Source: Adhaeretor mobilis (GTDB taxonomy: Bacteria > Planctomycetota > Planctomycetia > Pirellulales > Lacipirellulaceae). From it: a stretch of 64,000 nucleotides of DNA. The notes below the pieces were generated by a model that ran no database searches, was not told where the DNA came from, and saw only the letters and a program-made list of their open reading frames with translations. The stretch is from contig NZ_CP036263.1 of the NCBI RefSeq assembly GCF_007741515.1, positions 3,521,178 through 3,585,177 of the forward strand. The letters are read 5' to 3'. Of the stretch, positions 1 to 10,400 are shown piece by piece (the first letter of the stretch is position 1; each line of letters begins with the position of its first letter). The position numbers and the translations under genes were made by a program.

Positions 1-1
1 T

Positions 2-235
2 AATCAGCTCGAGCCCGACGAACGAGAGGATTTCATAGACAACGTGGCTCGCGAGAATGTCCAACGGACGGTGGATCACATCATTCAAGAAAGCCCAGCG
101 ATTGCCCGGATGGTCAAATCGGGCGACGTGGCCATCATGGGGTCCATGTACGACGTGGCGACGGGTGAGTTAGAGCTGTTTAAAGAGATGAAAGTCAATG
201 AAGCAGAACGCGTCGGCCACGTATTGAAATCCTAG
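2..235 (+). CDS. Carbonic anhydrase, C-terminal part (5' end outside window)
   Basis: The frame is open from the first bases of the window and ends at a TAG at 233-235, so only the last 77 residues are seen. They contain 'ENVQRTVDHI' followed by 'GDVAIMGSMYDVATGELELF', which matches the C-terminal strand region of beta-type carbonic anhydrases (interconversion of CO2 and bicarbonate), where a 'G.YD..TGE' stretch closes the zinc-binding fold. The zinc ligands themselves lie upstream and cannot be checked. The domain could be a stand-alone enzyme or the tail of a SulP transporter-carbonic anhydrase fusion, which is known in bacteria. A hairpin follows the stop. Confidence 0.7.
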   Translation, partial: NQLEPDEREDFIDNVARENVQRTVDHIIQESPAIARMVKSGDVAIMGSMYDVATGELELFKEMKVNEAERVGHVLKS

Positions 236-273
236 CCGCTCAGCGAGCTGGGAGCGTCATTAACCGGAGAGAT

Positions 274-297
274 AGCCAGCCATTTCTTTTGCTGGCT
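274..297 (+). terminator. Hairpin after carbonic anhydrase gene
   Basis: A 7-bp perfect stem (AGCCAGC / GCTGGCT) closes a 10-base loop about 40 bases after the stop codon. There is no clear T-run, so intrinsic termination is only possible. The rest of the 336-base gap up to the MoxR gene shows no convincing gene. Confidence 0.4.
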
Positions 298-571
298 TAC
301 GGCCTGAGACTCGCTACATAAGAGGCAATGTTCGCGGCACAAGAACCGTTCACGCAATTTTTTTGCGGAATTATTGCTACTTTCTTCGCACGTTTTTCCA
401 AGGAATTCCGTAGAAAAGCGAATGGCTCTAGTGGAATCTTTGCGTCAAGTGCTGGATAATTGAAACTTAGGGCCTGCCTGCGTCGTCGAAGCCTGCGTGC
501 CGTTCCGCTCAATTACCCTTGCATGCCCCGCCTCCTTTCTCCGCGACCAATTCAGCAGAGGACCGCTGCCT

Positions 572-1636
572 ATGTCTCAGACGTCTGTCCCCCAATCCTC
601 AGTACCACAGTCCCTTTCACTTTCTGGCTCTGAGCCCGAGAAGCTATCCGACGACGATGTCGCCGCGATTGATGAGTTGCGCGGGGCCTATACGAAGCTA
701 CGCGATGAATTGGGCAAAGTGATCATCGGGCAAGAAGGTGTAGTCGAGCTCCTTGCAGTCTGCCTATTTGCGCGGGGCCATGCTTTGCTGATGGGCGTGC
801 CCGGCTTGGCGAAGACCTTGCTCGTGAGCAAGCTGGCCGAGACCATGTCGCTGGACTTTAGCCGCATTCAGTTCACGCCCGACTTGATGCCCATGGACAT
901 CACCGGCACGGATATCTTGCAAGAGACGCCCGAAGGGAAGCGTGTATTTGAATTCGTACACGGCCCTGTTTTTGCAAATGTCGTCTTGGCCGACGAAATC
1001 AATCGTGCCCCGCCAAAAACTCAAGCGGCCATGCTTGAAGCGATGCAAGAAGGCAAAGTCACCGCGGTCGGCAAACCGTTCGACCTGCCGCCGCCGTTTT
1101 TGGTGCTCGCTACGCAAAACCCGGTTGAGCAGGAAGGCACGTATCCGCTGCCCGAGGCGCAGCTCGATCGGTTCATGTTCCTCATTGAACTGGACTATCC
1201 ATCTGAAGTCGAAGAAATCGAAATTGCCCGCACCACTACTGGCGGTGCTCTGCCAACTCTCGACCGACTGATGGACAGCCAAGAGATCATTCGCCACCAA
1301 GAACTAGTTCGCCGCGTGCCCGTGCCAGACCATATCTATACGTATGCCGCGCGGCTCGTTCGTAAGACTCGCCCGAACAGTAAAGACGCCCCCGAATGGC
1401 TCCGCCCGCTAGTTTCCTGGGGAGCCGGCCCGCGTGCCGTGCAAAACCTGATCCTCGGTGCAAAAGCGCGCGCAGCCTTGATGGGCAGCTACATGGTTCG
1501 CCTGGAAGATGTTCAGGAAGTAGCTGCACCGGTACTTACGCATCGCGTCATTACTACCTTTGCCGCCCAGGCCGAGGGGATCGATGCCCGTGAAATTGTA
1601 AAGCGGCTGATTGAGGAGACGAATACAGAGGAATAG
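572..1636 (+). CDS. MoxR-family AAA+ ATPase
   Basis: A 354-residue AAA+ ATPase of the MoxR family, chaperone-like proteins that act with von Willebrand A (VWA) domain partners. The Walker A motif reads 'GVPGLAKT' and the Walker B region 'VVLADEINRAPPKTQAA', both diagnostic of the family; 'ATQNPVEQEGTYPLPEAQLD' is the sensor/arginine-finger region. I chose the ATG at 572 because AGAGGA lies about ten bases upstream; an in-frame GTG at 497 would add a low-complexity extension. It is the first gene of the forward operon that continues with DUF58 and VWA proteins, although a repeat-bounded insert now separates it from them. Confidence 0.93.
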   Translation: MSQTSVPQSSVPQSLSLSGSEPEKLSDDDVAAIDELRGAYTKLRDELGKVIIGQEGVVELLAVCLFARGHALLMGVPGLAKTLLVSKLAETMSLDFSRIQFTPDLMPMDITGTDILQETPEGKRVFEFVHGPVFANVVLADEINRAPPKTQAAMLEAMQEGKVTAVGKPFDLPPPFLVLATQNPVEQEGTYPLPEAQLDRFMFLIELDYPSEVEEIEIARTTTGGALPTLDRLMDSQEIIRHQELVRRVPVPDHIYTYAARLVRKTRPNSKDAPEWLRPLVSWGAGPRAVQNLILGAKARAALMGSYMVRLEDVQEVAAPVLTHRVITTFAAQAEGIDAREIVKRLIEETNTEE

Positions 1637-1661
1637 GCTTCCTGGCTTGGCAATCCACATT

Positions 1662-1695
1662 GTTTTGAACCACAGAGAGCACAGAGGGCACGGAG
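1662..1695 (+). repeat. Left arm of inverted repeat bounding an inserted segment
   Basis: This 34-base segment begins GTTTTGAACCACAGAGAG and matches the reverse complement of 1988-2021 at 29 of 34 positions by eye. The two arms enclose about 290 bases carrying one small reading frame. 'ACCACAGAG'-type repeats are common intergenic elements in planctomycete and other environmental genomes. Confidence 0.75.
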
Positions 1696-1962
1696 TTGAG
1701 TAATCAAACAACTAATCGTGTCCTCGGTCCCTTCTCAGAAATGTGGCACCTTAAGGATAGTCCTTATAAGCCACTATTCATAATGCAAGGAGTCTGTTTG
1801 TCTCTCCTTGTTGTTGCATTGATGTTCGACCATTCCTTCGGAGAACCATCGATCGAAAAGCAGTTAGAGCAGCTACAAGAAAAACTAACGGTGCTTGAAA
1901 GCAGAGTAGCAGAATGCCAAGGGAAGCAAAATGACAACGTGATTGAAACGAGCAAGGATTGA
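1696..1962 (+). CDS. Small membrane/coiled-coil protein inside the inverted repeat
   Basis: An 88-residue frame beginning with TTG immediately inside the left repeat arm. It has one hydrophobic segment (about residues 28-44, 'PLFIMQGVCLSLLVVALMF') and a heptad-like stretch from about residue 51 ('IEKQLEQLQEKLTVLESRVA') that looks like a short coiled coil. I recognise no family. The start is uncertain: ATG codons at 1741 and 1783 are in frame, and none has a convincing ribosome binding site. Its position between moxR and the DUF58 gene, enclosed by inverted repeats, suggests that it arrived as a cassette. Confidence 0.4.
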   Translation: MSNQTTNRVLGPFSEMWHLKDSPYKPLFIMQGVCLSLLVVALMFDHSFGEPSIEKQLEQLQEKLTVLESRVAECQGKQNDNVIETSKD

Positions 1963-1987
1963 ATCGTCACGAAGCTCTCAAAGTTTC

Positions 1988-2021
1988 CTCTGTAATCTCT
2001 GTGATCTCTGTGGTTCAAAAC
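1988..2021 (-). repeat. Right arm of inverted repeat bounding an inserted segment
   Basis: Reads GAACCACAGAGATCACAGAG on the minus strand and pairs with 1662-1695. It ends about 20 bases before the DUF58 start codon, so it may also affect transcription into the rest of the operon. A frame on the minus strand (1764-2018) starts inside this arm and is treated as spurious. Confidence 0.75.
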
Positions 2022-2043
2022 TAAACGTCACCAACCCAAACAA

Positions 2044-2967
2044 ATGCTGACCGACGGCCAATCTCGCGAGTTTCTTGAACCAACTGTGCTGGCGCGGTTG
2101 GCGAGTGTGCCGATGTTTGCGCGGCGGGCCATGCAGGGGAGCGTGTCAGGGCGGCACCCTAGCCCCCATCGTGGAGCGAGTGTCGAATTTGCTGAGTATC
2201 GCAAGTATGTGCCTGGCGACGACCTGCGTCGACTGCACTGGCGCGCGCTGGGTCGCACTGGGCGATACTACGTGAAAGAGTTCGAGGCCGACACGAACTT
2301 GCGGCTTTGCCTGGTACTCGACACAAGCGGCTCGATGGCATTCGGCTCAGCAAGTGGTGCCGAGGGCATGACCAAGATCGATTACGCACGTCGCTTGGCC
2401 GGTTCGCTCGGCTACCTGGCCGTGCAACAGGGCGATGCCGTGGGGCTCACTTGTGTCGCTGGGGGCATCGTGAAAGACATTCCTCCGCGGCGCAACCCAG
2501 CCCACCTCATGCACGTGTTTGATACGCTCGAAGAAACCGTGCCCGAAGGCGACACACAACTCGTGCCCGTCTTGCACGAGCTAGCAGAAACGATTCGCCA
2601 ACGCGCGTTGATCGTCGTCATTTCGGACCTGTTTGTTGAACCTTCAGAACTTCGTGAATGCTTCGAGCACCTGCGATTCCGCCGCCACGACTTAGCTGCG
2701 TTCCATTTGCTCGATCCACAAGAATTGAGTTTCCAGTTCCGCCGCCCGGTACGCTTCCAAGACATGGAAGGAGGCACGAGCATCTTCGCAGAGCCTACAG
2801 AGATCGCAGATCGATACCACAAGGCGCTCAGGCAGTATCAAGACGACTTGCGGCAGATCGTGCTTGAAACGGGTGTCGATTATCACGAAGTACGCATTGA
2901 CGAAGACTACGAACAAGTGCTGATGCGATTTCTCATTCGCCGTACGCAAATGCGAGGCAAGCGATGA
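2044..2967 (+). CDS. DUF58 domain protein (MoxR/VWA operon)
   Basis: A 307-residue cytoplasmic protein of the DUF58 family. The hallmark 'YRKYVPGDDLRRLHWRALGR' stretch (around residues 52-71) is followed by 'VLDTSGSMAFG', a VWA-like MIDAS segment with DxSxS. DUF58 proteins are normally encoded beside MoxR ATPases and BatA-like membrane proteins, as here. The last four bases overlap the start of the next gene (ATGA), indicating translational coupling. The alternative start GTG/ATG choices upstream are limited by the repeat arm ending at 2021. Confidence 0.92.
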   Translation: MLTDGQSREFLEPTVLARLASVPMFARRAMQGSVSGRHPSPHRGASVEFAEYRKYVPGDDLRRLHWRALGRTGRYYVKEFEADTNLRLCLVLDTSGSMAFGSASGAEGMTKIDYARRLAGSLGYLAVQQGDAVGLTCVAGGIVKDIPPRRNPAHLMHVFDTLEETVPEGDTQLVPVLHELAETIRQRALIVVISDLFVEPSELRECFEHLRFRRHDLAAFHLLDPQELSFQFRRPVRFQDMEGGTSIFAEPTEIADRYHKALRQYQDDLRQIVLETGVDYHEVRIDEDYEQVLMRFLIRRTQMRGKR

Positions 2968-5069
2968 CTTTCATCCAGCCTTGGCTGCTCGCTGCTTTGC
3001 CGCTGATCGCGCTGCCGGTGATCATTCACTTGATCAATCAGCGACGTTACCAGACGGTCGATTGGGGGGCGATGAAGTTCCTGCTCGCTGCCAATCGTAT
3101 GTCGCGCGGCTACGCTCGCCTGCGGCGGTGGCTCATCATGGCGATGCGTGTACTGGCGGTGGCAGGGTTAATCTTTGCCGTCAGCCGCCCCTTGGCCAGC
3201 GGTTGGTTGGGCGTGGCCGCAGGCGGCAAGGCGGACACGACAATCATCCTGCTAGATCGCTCACCCAGCATGCAACACCAAGCCGCCGGTGGGATTTCGA
3301 AGCTAGACACTGCACGGCGAGAGTTGGTCGACACCTTGGAAACGCTCGGCTCCACTCGCTGGGTTTTGATCGATAGTGCGACGGTGCAACCCCAGGAGAT
3401 TGCTTCACCGGCAGCGCTCATTGACGCACCGCACACGACCGGCGCCAGCGCTTCAGCTGATTTGCCGGAAATGATGCAAGCGGCCCACGACTACATTAAG
3501 GCTAACAATCCGGGGCACACTGAAATCTGGATTGCATCCGACTTGCGAGAGCACGATTGGCGAGCGACTAGCGGAAGGTGGGCTTCGCTGCGTGAGGCAT
3601 TTATTAAGTTCCCCCAGGAAGTACGCTTCCACTTGCTAGCCTATGCGACGCCCAAGGGTGCCACAGGAATGCGAAATGCCGCGATCCGAGTAACCGATGC
3701 TCGTCGCGAGACGGTAGGCAACCAAGCACAACTGGTCGTGTCGCTAGTGATTACTCGCGACTTGGCTGGCGAAAGTTCTTCAACCGAGAAACAAACACTT
3801 CCTCTGCGTTTTGAAATCGACGGTGCTCGTTCCGAAATGACTGTGGAGATAGCCAGCTCACAATACGAACTCAAGGACCATCGTATTCCCCTCAACGGCG
3901 AGAGCACACAAGGCTGGGGCCGCGTATCGTTGCCGGCCGATAGTAATCCTGCCGACGACCAAGCATTTTTTGTTTTCGACGAACCTCCCGTTCGACGCAC
4001 TGCCGTAGTGGCGGAAGAGCCTGAACGAGTTCGCGCGATGCGACTAGCCGCGTCGATCGCCCCTTCGCCGGGCATGACCAACGAAGCGGAGATCGTCACG
4101 GCCGATTCACTCCAAACGCTCGCTTGGGAAGAATTAGCACTCGTGCTGTGGCAAGCCCCGCTGCCCACGGGAAAAGCAGCAGAACTAGTGAACACCTTTG
4201 TGCAAAGGGGAGGGCAGGTGGTGTTTTTCCCACCGCGCGATCCTACCAGTCGCCAAGCATACGGCATGGAATGGCAACACTGGGTGGAGAACAAGAAGGC
4301 GCTCGCGACCGACACCTGGCGAGGCGACCAAGGCTTGCTAGCAAACACACAGAGCGGCGGCTCGCTGCCGGTGGGCAAATGGAAGGTGAAACGCCACTGC
4401 ATGCTTGCAGGTGAGGCGACGACATTGGCTTCCTTGCCGGGCGGCATACCATTGCTCTCCCGAGTCACTACTGATCGCGGAGGCGTGTATTTCTGCAGTA
4501 CTACGGCCGACCCGCGAGATTCGTCGCTCGCTGCTGATGGAGTGGTCCTCTATGCGACCGTGCAGCGTATGATCGACGATGGGGCTAAGTCCCTCGGTGC
4601 AACACGTCTCCAAAATGCCGGCCAGGCGTTCCCCCCTTCCGCCGAACCCTGGAGGCAAACGGCTGACGGCGTTGGCAGTCCCGGAGAGGCAGTCCTCTCG
4701 ACGGACTACCAATACCATCGCGGCGTCTATGCGAGTGACGACAAGCTACTGGCCGTGAATCGCCCCCTTAAGGAAGACCTCACCAGCACCGTAGCCGAGA
4801 CTCGCGTCTACCGCCTGTTTGAAGGCTTAGACTTCGACCGTGTAGATCGCACCGCTGGCACTGGCGGTGGAATCGTGCAAGAAATCTGGCGGCTGTTCCT
4901 GGGTGCAATGTTGTTGGCACTCGTTGTAGAAGCGGCTCTTTGCCTACCGAAGATCACCCAACCCGCAGCCGTCGTTCCCTCCGCCGCTCGACCTTCAATC
5001 CCCACCAAACGCACCGAAGAGGCCAATCGCTCAGAGGAAGCTCAACTCACCGGAGGGGGCGCGGCATGA
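2964..5069 (+). CDS. BatA-like membrane protein with VWA domain
   Basis: A 701-residue protein. Residues 1-20 ('MTFIQPWLLAALPLIALPVI') and the following 'IHLINQRR' are the N-terminal signature of BatA/aerotolerance-type proteins, with transmembrane segments at about 5-22 and 55-80. A VWA core starts near residue 92 ('IILLDRSPSMQHQ'), and a C-terminal membrane segment lies at about 640-660. It overlaps both neighbours by four bases (ATGA), so the MoxR-DUF58-VWA set is tightly coupled. By analogy with Bat and MoxR systems it probably belongs to an envelope protein assembly or stress complex; the exact role is unknown. Confidence 0.85.
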   Translation: MTFIQPWLLAALPLIALPVIIHLINQRRYQTVDWGAMKFLLAANRMSRGYARLRRWLIMAMRVLAVAGLIFAVSRPLASGWLGVAAGGKADTTIILLDRSPSMQHQAAGGISKLDTARRELVDTLETLGSTRWVLIDSATVQPQEIASPAALIDAPHTTGASASADLPEMMQAAHDYIKANNPGHTEIWIASDLREHDWRATSGRWASLREAFIKFPQEVRFHLLAYATPKGATGMRNAAIRVTDARRETVGNQAQLVVSLVITRDLAGESSSTEKQTLPLRFEIDGARSEMTVEIASSQYELKDHRIPLNGESTQGWGRVSLPADSNPADDQAFFVFDEPPVRRTAVVAEEPERVRAMRLAASIAPSPGMTNEAEIVTADSLQTLAWEELALVLWQAPLPTGKAAELVNTFVQRGGQVVFFPPRDPTSRQAYGMEWQHWVENKKALATDTWRGDQGLLANTQSGGSLPVGKWKVKRHCMLAGEATTLASLPGGIPLLSRVTTDRGGVYFCSTTADPRDSSLAADGVVLYATVQRMIDDGAKSLGATRLQNAGQAFPPSAEPWRQTADGVGSPGEAVLSTDYQYHRGVYASDDKLLAVNRPLKEDLTSTVAETRVYRLFEGLDFDRVDRTAGTGGGIVQEIWRLFLGAMLLALVVEAALCLPKITQPAAVVPSAARPSIPTKRTEEANRSEEAQLTGGGAA

Positions 5070-7336
5070 GAAGCACGCAGTCACTCCTGTTCCAATGGAC
5101 CCCTTGGACGCTCATCTTCTCGGTGCTTGCAGTCATTGCGGTAGCCGTGTTCTCAGCCATCGCTTGGCGGCGCAGCGATTATCGACGTAGCACGGGGTTG
5201 CTGGAAATGCTCCGGCTCACTGTGGCCATCATGGCGGCTGTGCTATTCAACCAGCCCGAATGGATCGAGGAGTTCCGTCCCGACCAGCGCCCCACCGTGG
5301 TCGTGCTGTGGGATGATTCTCCCAGCATGAAAACACGTGACGTAGTAGCGCCCGACAAACCGGGCGAAGCAGTCGCCCGAGACGAAACAATCAAGCAGCT
5401 CACCAACAAAGCGTTTTGGCAAAAGCTCGACGAGCGGATCAACGTGGTGATCGAACCGTTCTCTGGTGCCAGTGATGCGATTGGTGCTCAAGGAGGTACT
5501 CCGAAGGAAAACAGTGAGGATGAGCTTCGTGCCGGTGAACCGGCTACGGCCGGTAGTCGAACGAACTTGTTCGATCCATTAACCGGAGCCGCCGACAAGC
5601 ACGATCACTTGCTGGCGGTCGTCATGGCGTCAGACGGCGATTGGAATGCCGGAAAGCCACCCGTAGAGGCGGCCACACGATTGCGACTTCGCGAAACTCC
5701 CGTGTTTACGATTCCAGTTGGCAGCCCAACGCGACTTCCCGATGTGGACTTAGTGAGTCTCGATGCACCGACTTTTGGAATTGCTGGCAAGCAGGTACGG
5801 ATCCCCTTCACGATTGATAGTTCACTGCCCCGCGACTACGTAGCGACCGTTGAGTTAAAAACCTCTGGAGGTGAGTCGCTCACCAAAGAGGTGCGCGTAG
5901 CCGCGATGAGCCGCTCGACCGATGCCATTCTCTGGAAGCCATCCGAAACGGGCGATTTTACCGTGAAGCTCACCGTGCCACCGCATGGCGACGAACGTCT
6001 CGCCCTCAACAATGAACTGAGCGCACCGATCGCTGTCCGCGAAGAAAAGCTGCGTGTCCTTGTGGTGGAGTCGTACCCCCGTTGGGAGTATCGCTATCTG
6101 CGCAATGCACTTTCGCGCGACCCTGGCATTGAGGTCTCCTGCCTGCTCTTCCATCCCAAGCTCACCAAACAGGGTGGCGGCAATCAAGACTACATCAAAG
6201 CGTTTCCTGAAGGACTTGATGAACTAGCAAAGTTCGACGTGGTGTTTCTCGGCGATGTGGGCTGCGAAGAAAACCAGCTCACTGAAGAACAGTGCCGGCT
6301 ACTCAAGGGACTCGTCGAGCATCAAGCCAGCGGACTCGTCTTCATGCCAGGAATGCAGGGCCGACAGTTCAGTTTACTCGACACCGAGCTCGAACCGCTG
6401 TACCCCGTGATGCTTGATCTCGCGCAGACTGACGGCTGGGGCTCACGCACGCCTAATCACTTTGAACTCACGGAGATGGGCCGCCGCAGCTTGCTCACCA
6501 AGCTAGCCGACACGCGCGACGACAATATCGAAGTCTGGGAAGGCTTGCCAGGATTCCAGTGGTACGCACCGGTGCTCCGTGCCAAAGCCGGCAGCGAAGT
6601 GTTATGCGTACACGAATCGGCCACCAACGAGTATGGCCGCTTACCACTGCTGGCTACGCGCACCTTTGGCGCGGGTAAGGTGTTGTTCATGGGCACCGAT
6701 GGTGCGTGGCGTTGGCGCAAGGGCGTGGAAGACAAGTATCACTATCGTTTCTGGGGGCAAGTCGTGCGTTGGATGGCCTACCAAAGGAACATGGCCAAGG
6801 GCGAAACAATGCGGCTTTACTATTCGCCTGATCAACCGCTGATCCGTCAGACGCTCACTCTGAATGCCAACGTCATGGAACTCTCCGGCGAGCCGCTCTC
6901 CAAGGGCGATGTCGCTGCGCGAATTGTGGCGCCTTCGGGCAAAGCGAAGACTGTGCGATTCCGTTCTGTGGGAGACGAGTGGGGCGCGTTCACCGGGCAG
7001 TTCACGGCGGTCGAGCCCGGTAAGCACGAAGTGTCCCTAAGTGCGAAGCAAACTGGCGGTGTGCTAGAAACCAGCTTTTACGTCCAGGGCGACGCCGCAG
7101 AAAGTGTCGGCAAACCAGCGCGGCCCGAGGTACTAGCGGAAATTGCCCGCGTGACTCGAGGGCAAATGATCGATATTACCAAGGCAAATGAGGTAGTTCG
7201 GCGACTTGCCGACCTACCGGAACCTCCCGCTGAGATGCGTCGTCTACAACTTTGGAGCCACCCCGTAGCCGCCGCTGTACTGATTATTTTGCTAGGATTG
7301 TTCTGGTCGCTTAGAAAAGTAGCAGGACTGATATAG
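5066..7336 (+). CDS. VWA membrane protein with glutamine-amidotransferase-like domain
   Basis: A 756-residue protein starting at the ATG at 5066, which overlaps the preceding stop and is preceded by GGAGGGGGC. It has two N-terminal membrane helices (about residues 12-32 and 45-64), a VWA-like strand 'TVVVLWDDSPSM' near residue 75, an Ig-like middle and a class-I-amidotransferase-like fold from about residue 328 ('LRVLVVESYPRWEYRYLRNA') that includes 'VVFLGDVGC'. A last membrane helix sits at about 732-750. Similar proteins follow BatA-like genes in planctomycete operons. The amidotransferase-like region shows no obvious catalytic cysteine and may be structural. Confidence 0.8.
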   Translation: MRSTQSLLFQWTPWTLIFSVLAVIAVAVFSAIAWRRSDYRRSTGLLEMLRLTVAIMAAVLFNQPEWIEEFRPDQRPTVVVLWDDSPSMKTRDVVAPDKPGEAVARDETIKQLTNKAFWQKLDERINVVIEPFSGASDAIGAQGGTPKENSEDELRAGEPATAGSRTNLFDPLTGAADKHDHLLAVVMASDGDWNAGKPPVEAATRLRLRETPVFTIPVGSPTRLPDVDLVSLDAPTFGIAGKQVRIPFTIDSSLPRDYVATVELKTSGGESLTKEVRVAAMSRSTDAILWKPSETGDFTVKLTVPPHGDERLALNNELSAPIAVREEKLRVLVVESYPRWEYRYLRNALSRDPGIEVSCLLFHPKLTKQGGGNQDYIKAFPEGLDELAKFDVVFLGDVGCEENQLTEEQCRLLKGLVEHQASGLVFMPGMQGRQFSLLDTELEPLYPVMLDLAQTDGWGSRTPNHFELTEMGRRSLLTKLADTRDDNIEVWEGLPGFQWYAPVLRAKAGSEVLCVHESATNEYGRLPLLATRTFGAGKVLFMGTDGAWRWRKGVEDKYHYRFWGQVVRWMAYQRNMAKGETMRLYYSPDQPLIRQTLTLNANVMELSGEPLSKGDVAARIVAPSGKAKTVRFRSVGDEWGAFTGQFTAVEPGKHEVSLSAKQTGGVLETSFYVQGDAAESVGKPARPEVLAEIARVTRGQMIDITKANEVVRRLADLPEPPAEMRRLQLWSHPVAAAVLIILLGLFWSLRKVAGLI

Positions 7337-7464
7337 GGCGTCAAAAGCTCAAAGCAGGTAGTTGCAACGCTGCTTGTAGAATGTAAGCGTGAGAAAGTAG
7401 CCCTCGGCGCAAGCCGCGGGGTGAAGAGGAATAACCAATTCGTCAATGGAATCGAGCGCATGCC

Positions 7465-10400
7465 ATGAATGATATCAAAGGCAACACGGACCTCCATGTT
7501 CCCGAATCGCTAGAGGATCAACTTCACGGGTATCGCCGTGCAGTTTGGTTTCTCAAACTCACAGAAGCAGTAGCGATCGCCGTGTTCAGCCTAGTCATGG
7601 CCTACTTGGCTGTGTTCGCACTCGATCGACTAGGCAACACACCGGCTCTTGTGCGCACGGCTGTTTTCTTTACCGCACTAGTGGGCTGCGCAGTAGTGCC
7701 TTGGTACTTACATCATTGGGTCTGGAAGCGCCGCAAGCTGAAACAGTTGGCCCGCCTGTTGAGCAAGAAGATGCCGCGGATCGGCGATCAGCTTCTCGGT
7801 GTTATCGAACTGGCTGAGGATCGCAGCGAACAAGCTCGCTCGAAGACGCTCGTTGCGGCAGCCATCAATCAAGTCGCCACGGACGCGCAAAAACGCGACT
7901 TCACCACCGCTACGCCACCTTCGCGCCGACGCCTCTGGTCAACAGCTGCTGCTACTGGGATTGCCGGAGTAGTAGCGATTGCGGCATTGTTCCCCGACGC
8001 CGCAGCCAATGCTTGGGCACGACTAACACAACCCTGGAGTGAAACGCCGCGATACACGTTCGCTGCGCTAGAGCCGCTCCCCGAAAACATGATTGTGGCT
8101 CACGGCGAACCCTTCGAGATGGACCTCAAGTTAAAACAGAAATCACGCTGGCAGCCCGACGCAGCCGAAGCCCGTATCGGGAATCAACGGCCTGTTACTG
8201 CACAGCGTTCTCAGCAACTCTACCGCTTAGAAATGCCCGCCCAAATTGGAGAGGGCAATATGAACATCTTCGTCGGAGATGCTAAACATAGCGTGAAAAT
8301 CGAGCCCACGTTGCGGCCAGAGCTTACCATGCTCACGGCTACCATTCACTTGCCTGAGTATCTTGGCAGAAGCGATCCTCTCGAAAAGGACGTACGTGGC
8401 GGCGCGTTGTCTGTCGTCTACGGAAGTCGCGTCGCATTGATAGCAACGGCAAGCCGCGATTTGGCCAATGCCGCAATCGATGACAAGAGTTACACTCCCC
8501 AGGGTGCGACCATTCGCAGCGAAGAAGAGTTGGTCGAGGAGTCGGCAAAGCATGAAATCTCTTGGACCGATCACCACGGCCTGAGCGGCGTTGAGCCTTT
8601 CAAGGTCTCGCTTTCAGCAATCGACGACGAAGCACCCACGCTCGTTATTGAGAACCTGCCACGACAGAAGGTAGTTCTGGAAACCGAGCTCTTGAAATTC
8701 CAAGTCCGAGCTCGCGACGACTACGGCGTGCAACGCGTTGGTTTCCAGTGGACCGGTTTTGCCCAAGCCGTGGAAAATCCCGTCAAAGGGGAACGCATGC
8801 TTGCCGCAGGCGACCACCAGGCAGAGAGACTATCCGCCCAAGGCGTGTTCTCCGCCAAGTCGCTGGGCATCGATCCTCAGCCGGTTGAGCTGCGAGTGTT
8901 CGCGGAAGACTATTTTCCCGATCGCGGACGCGTCTACTCCCCGCCGCATTTGCTCTATGTACTCACACCCGATCAGCACGCCATCTGGATGACAGAGCAA
9001 CTCAACAAATGGCATCGACAAGCGCTCGAAGTGCGCGACCGAGAATTGCAACTCTACGAAACCAATCGCGAACTACGAGATATGACAGCAGCCGAATTGG
9101 ACCAAGCCGACACGCGCCGTCAGGTAGAGAAACAAGCCGCCGCCGAACGCACCAACGGGCGTCGTCTGCGGCGTCTCACCGCTGCCGGCGAAGAACTAGT
9201 ACGTGAAGCCTCGCGCAATTCAGAGATCGGCGTGGGGCACTTAGAGCGCTGGGCGGAAATGTTGGGCGTGTTGGGTGAAATCTCTGAGAACCGCATGCCT
9301 TCGGTCGCCGATCTGCTACAAAAGTCTTCCGAGGCGCCCAAGCTGGCCGGCAAACCGAACCAAGGAAAAACAGCGCCTTCAGCCGGCATGATCCGCGACA
9401 CATCGAGCGGCGGCAAGGCAACAAAGATGGACCCCAACGACAAACCCAAACCGCAGGTTCCCTCGATCGCTGATCGCGAGTCGAGTCATTCCGCACCAGA
9501 AACCGACTTAGAACCAGACGATCTACTGAAGAAAAGCAGCAAGGGTAAGCTCACGCTGCCCACGACCACTGTGATGGGCAAGGCACCGAAGAAACCCAAG
9601 GCCGAACAAACGCCCGCTGAGGAAAAACTCGACGAGGCAATCACTGAGCAGGAAGACTTGCTTGCTGAGTTTGAGAAAATCGCAGACGAGCTCAATGAAA
9701 TTCTCGCCAACCTCGAGGGCAGCACGCTCGTCAAACGACTCAAAGCCGCGTCGCGTCACCAATACAAAATTGGCGGCCGCGTAGGCGATCAGCTAACTGA
9801 TGCCTTCGGCATGTCGGCCGATGCCCTGGGTGGCAATCGCCAGTCGGAGCTCAAGGAGCTAACCAAGGAAGAGGAGAAGGGCACGCTTGATGTCTCGTTC
9901 ATCATGGACGATCTCGATGCCTACTATCAGCGCCGCCGCATGACCCGTTTCAAATCGGTTCTCGATGAAATGCGAGAAGACGATGTCATTGGTGGACTCC
10001 GCAGGTTGGGCGAAGACATTCAGAAGAAGCAGGGTCTCGCCATTGCCCAAACCGAGTTCTGGAGCGATTCGATGGACCGTTGGGCAGACGACTTGATCGA
10101 TCCTGCATGTTCTGGTCAGTGTCCTGGTGGAGCCTCGCCAGACAGTCTGCCACCATCGTTGGTACTCGAAGCCATGAAGATTCTCGAAGCAGAGATCAAT
10201 CTCCGCGAAGAAACTCGCGTTGCCGAGCAGGCCAAGGCAGCCGTCGAGGAACTTGTCCACGCGGAGGAAGCCCGCCGTCTTTCCGAATCGCAAGACGATT
10301 TAAACTTACGCGTCATCGACCTTGGTGATCGGATTCGCGAGTTGAAAGATGCCGAGAAGCACTTCGGCAAGGAGCTGCAGATTCTCACCGCTGTATCACA

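Noticed and set aside
764..1300. 178-residue frame on the minus strand inside moxR
   Set aside because: It lies entirely within a well-supported ATPase gene, has no domain and no ribosome binding site.
1764..2018. 84-residue minus-strand frame beginning in the right repeat arm
   Set aside because: Its first residues are only the translation of the repeat; composition after that is not protein-like.
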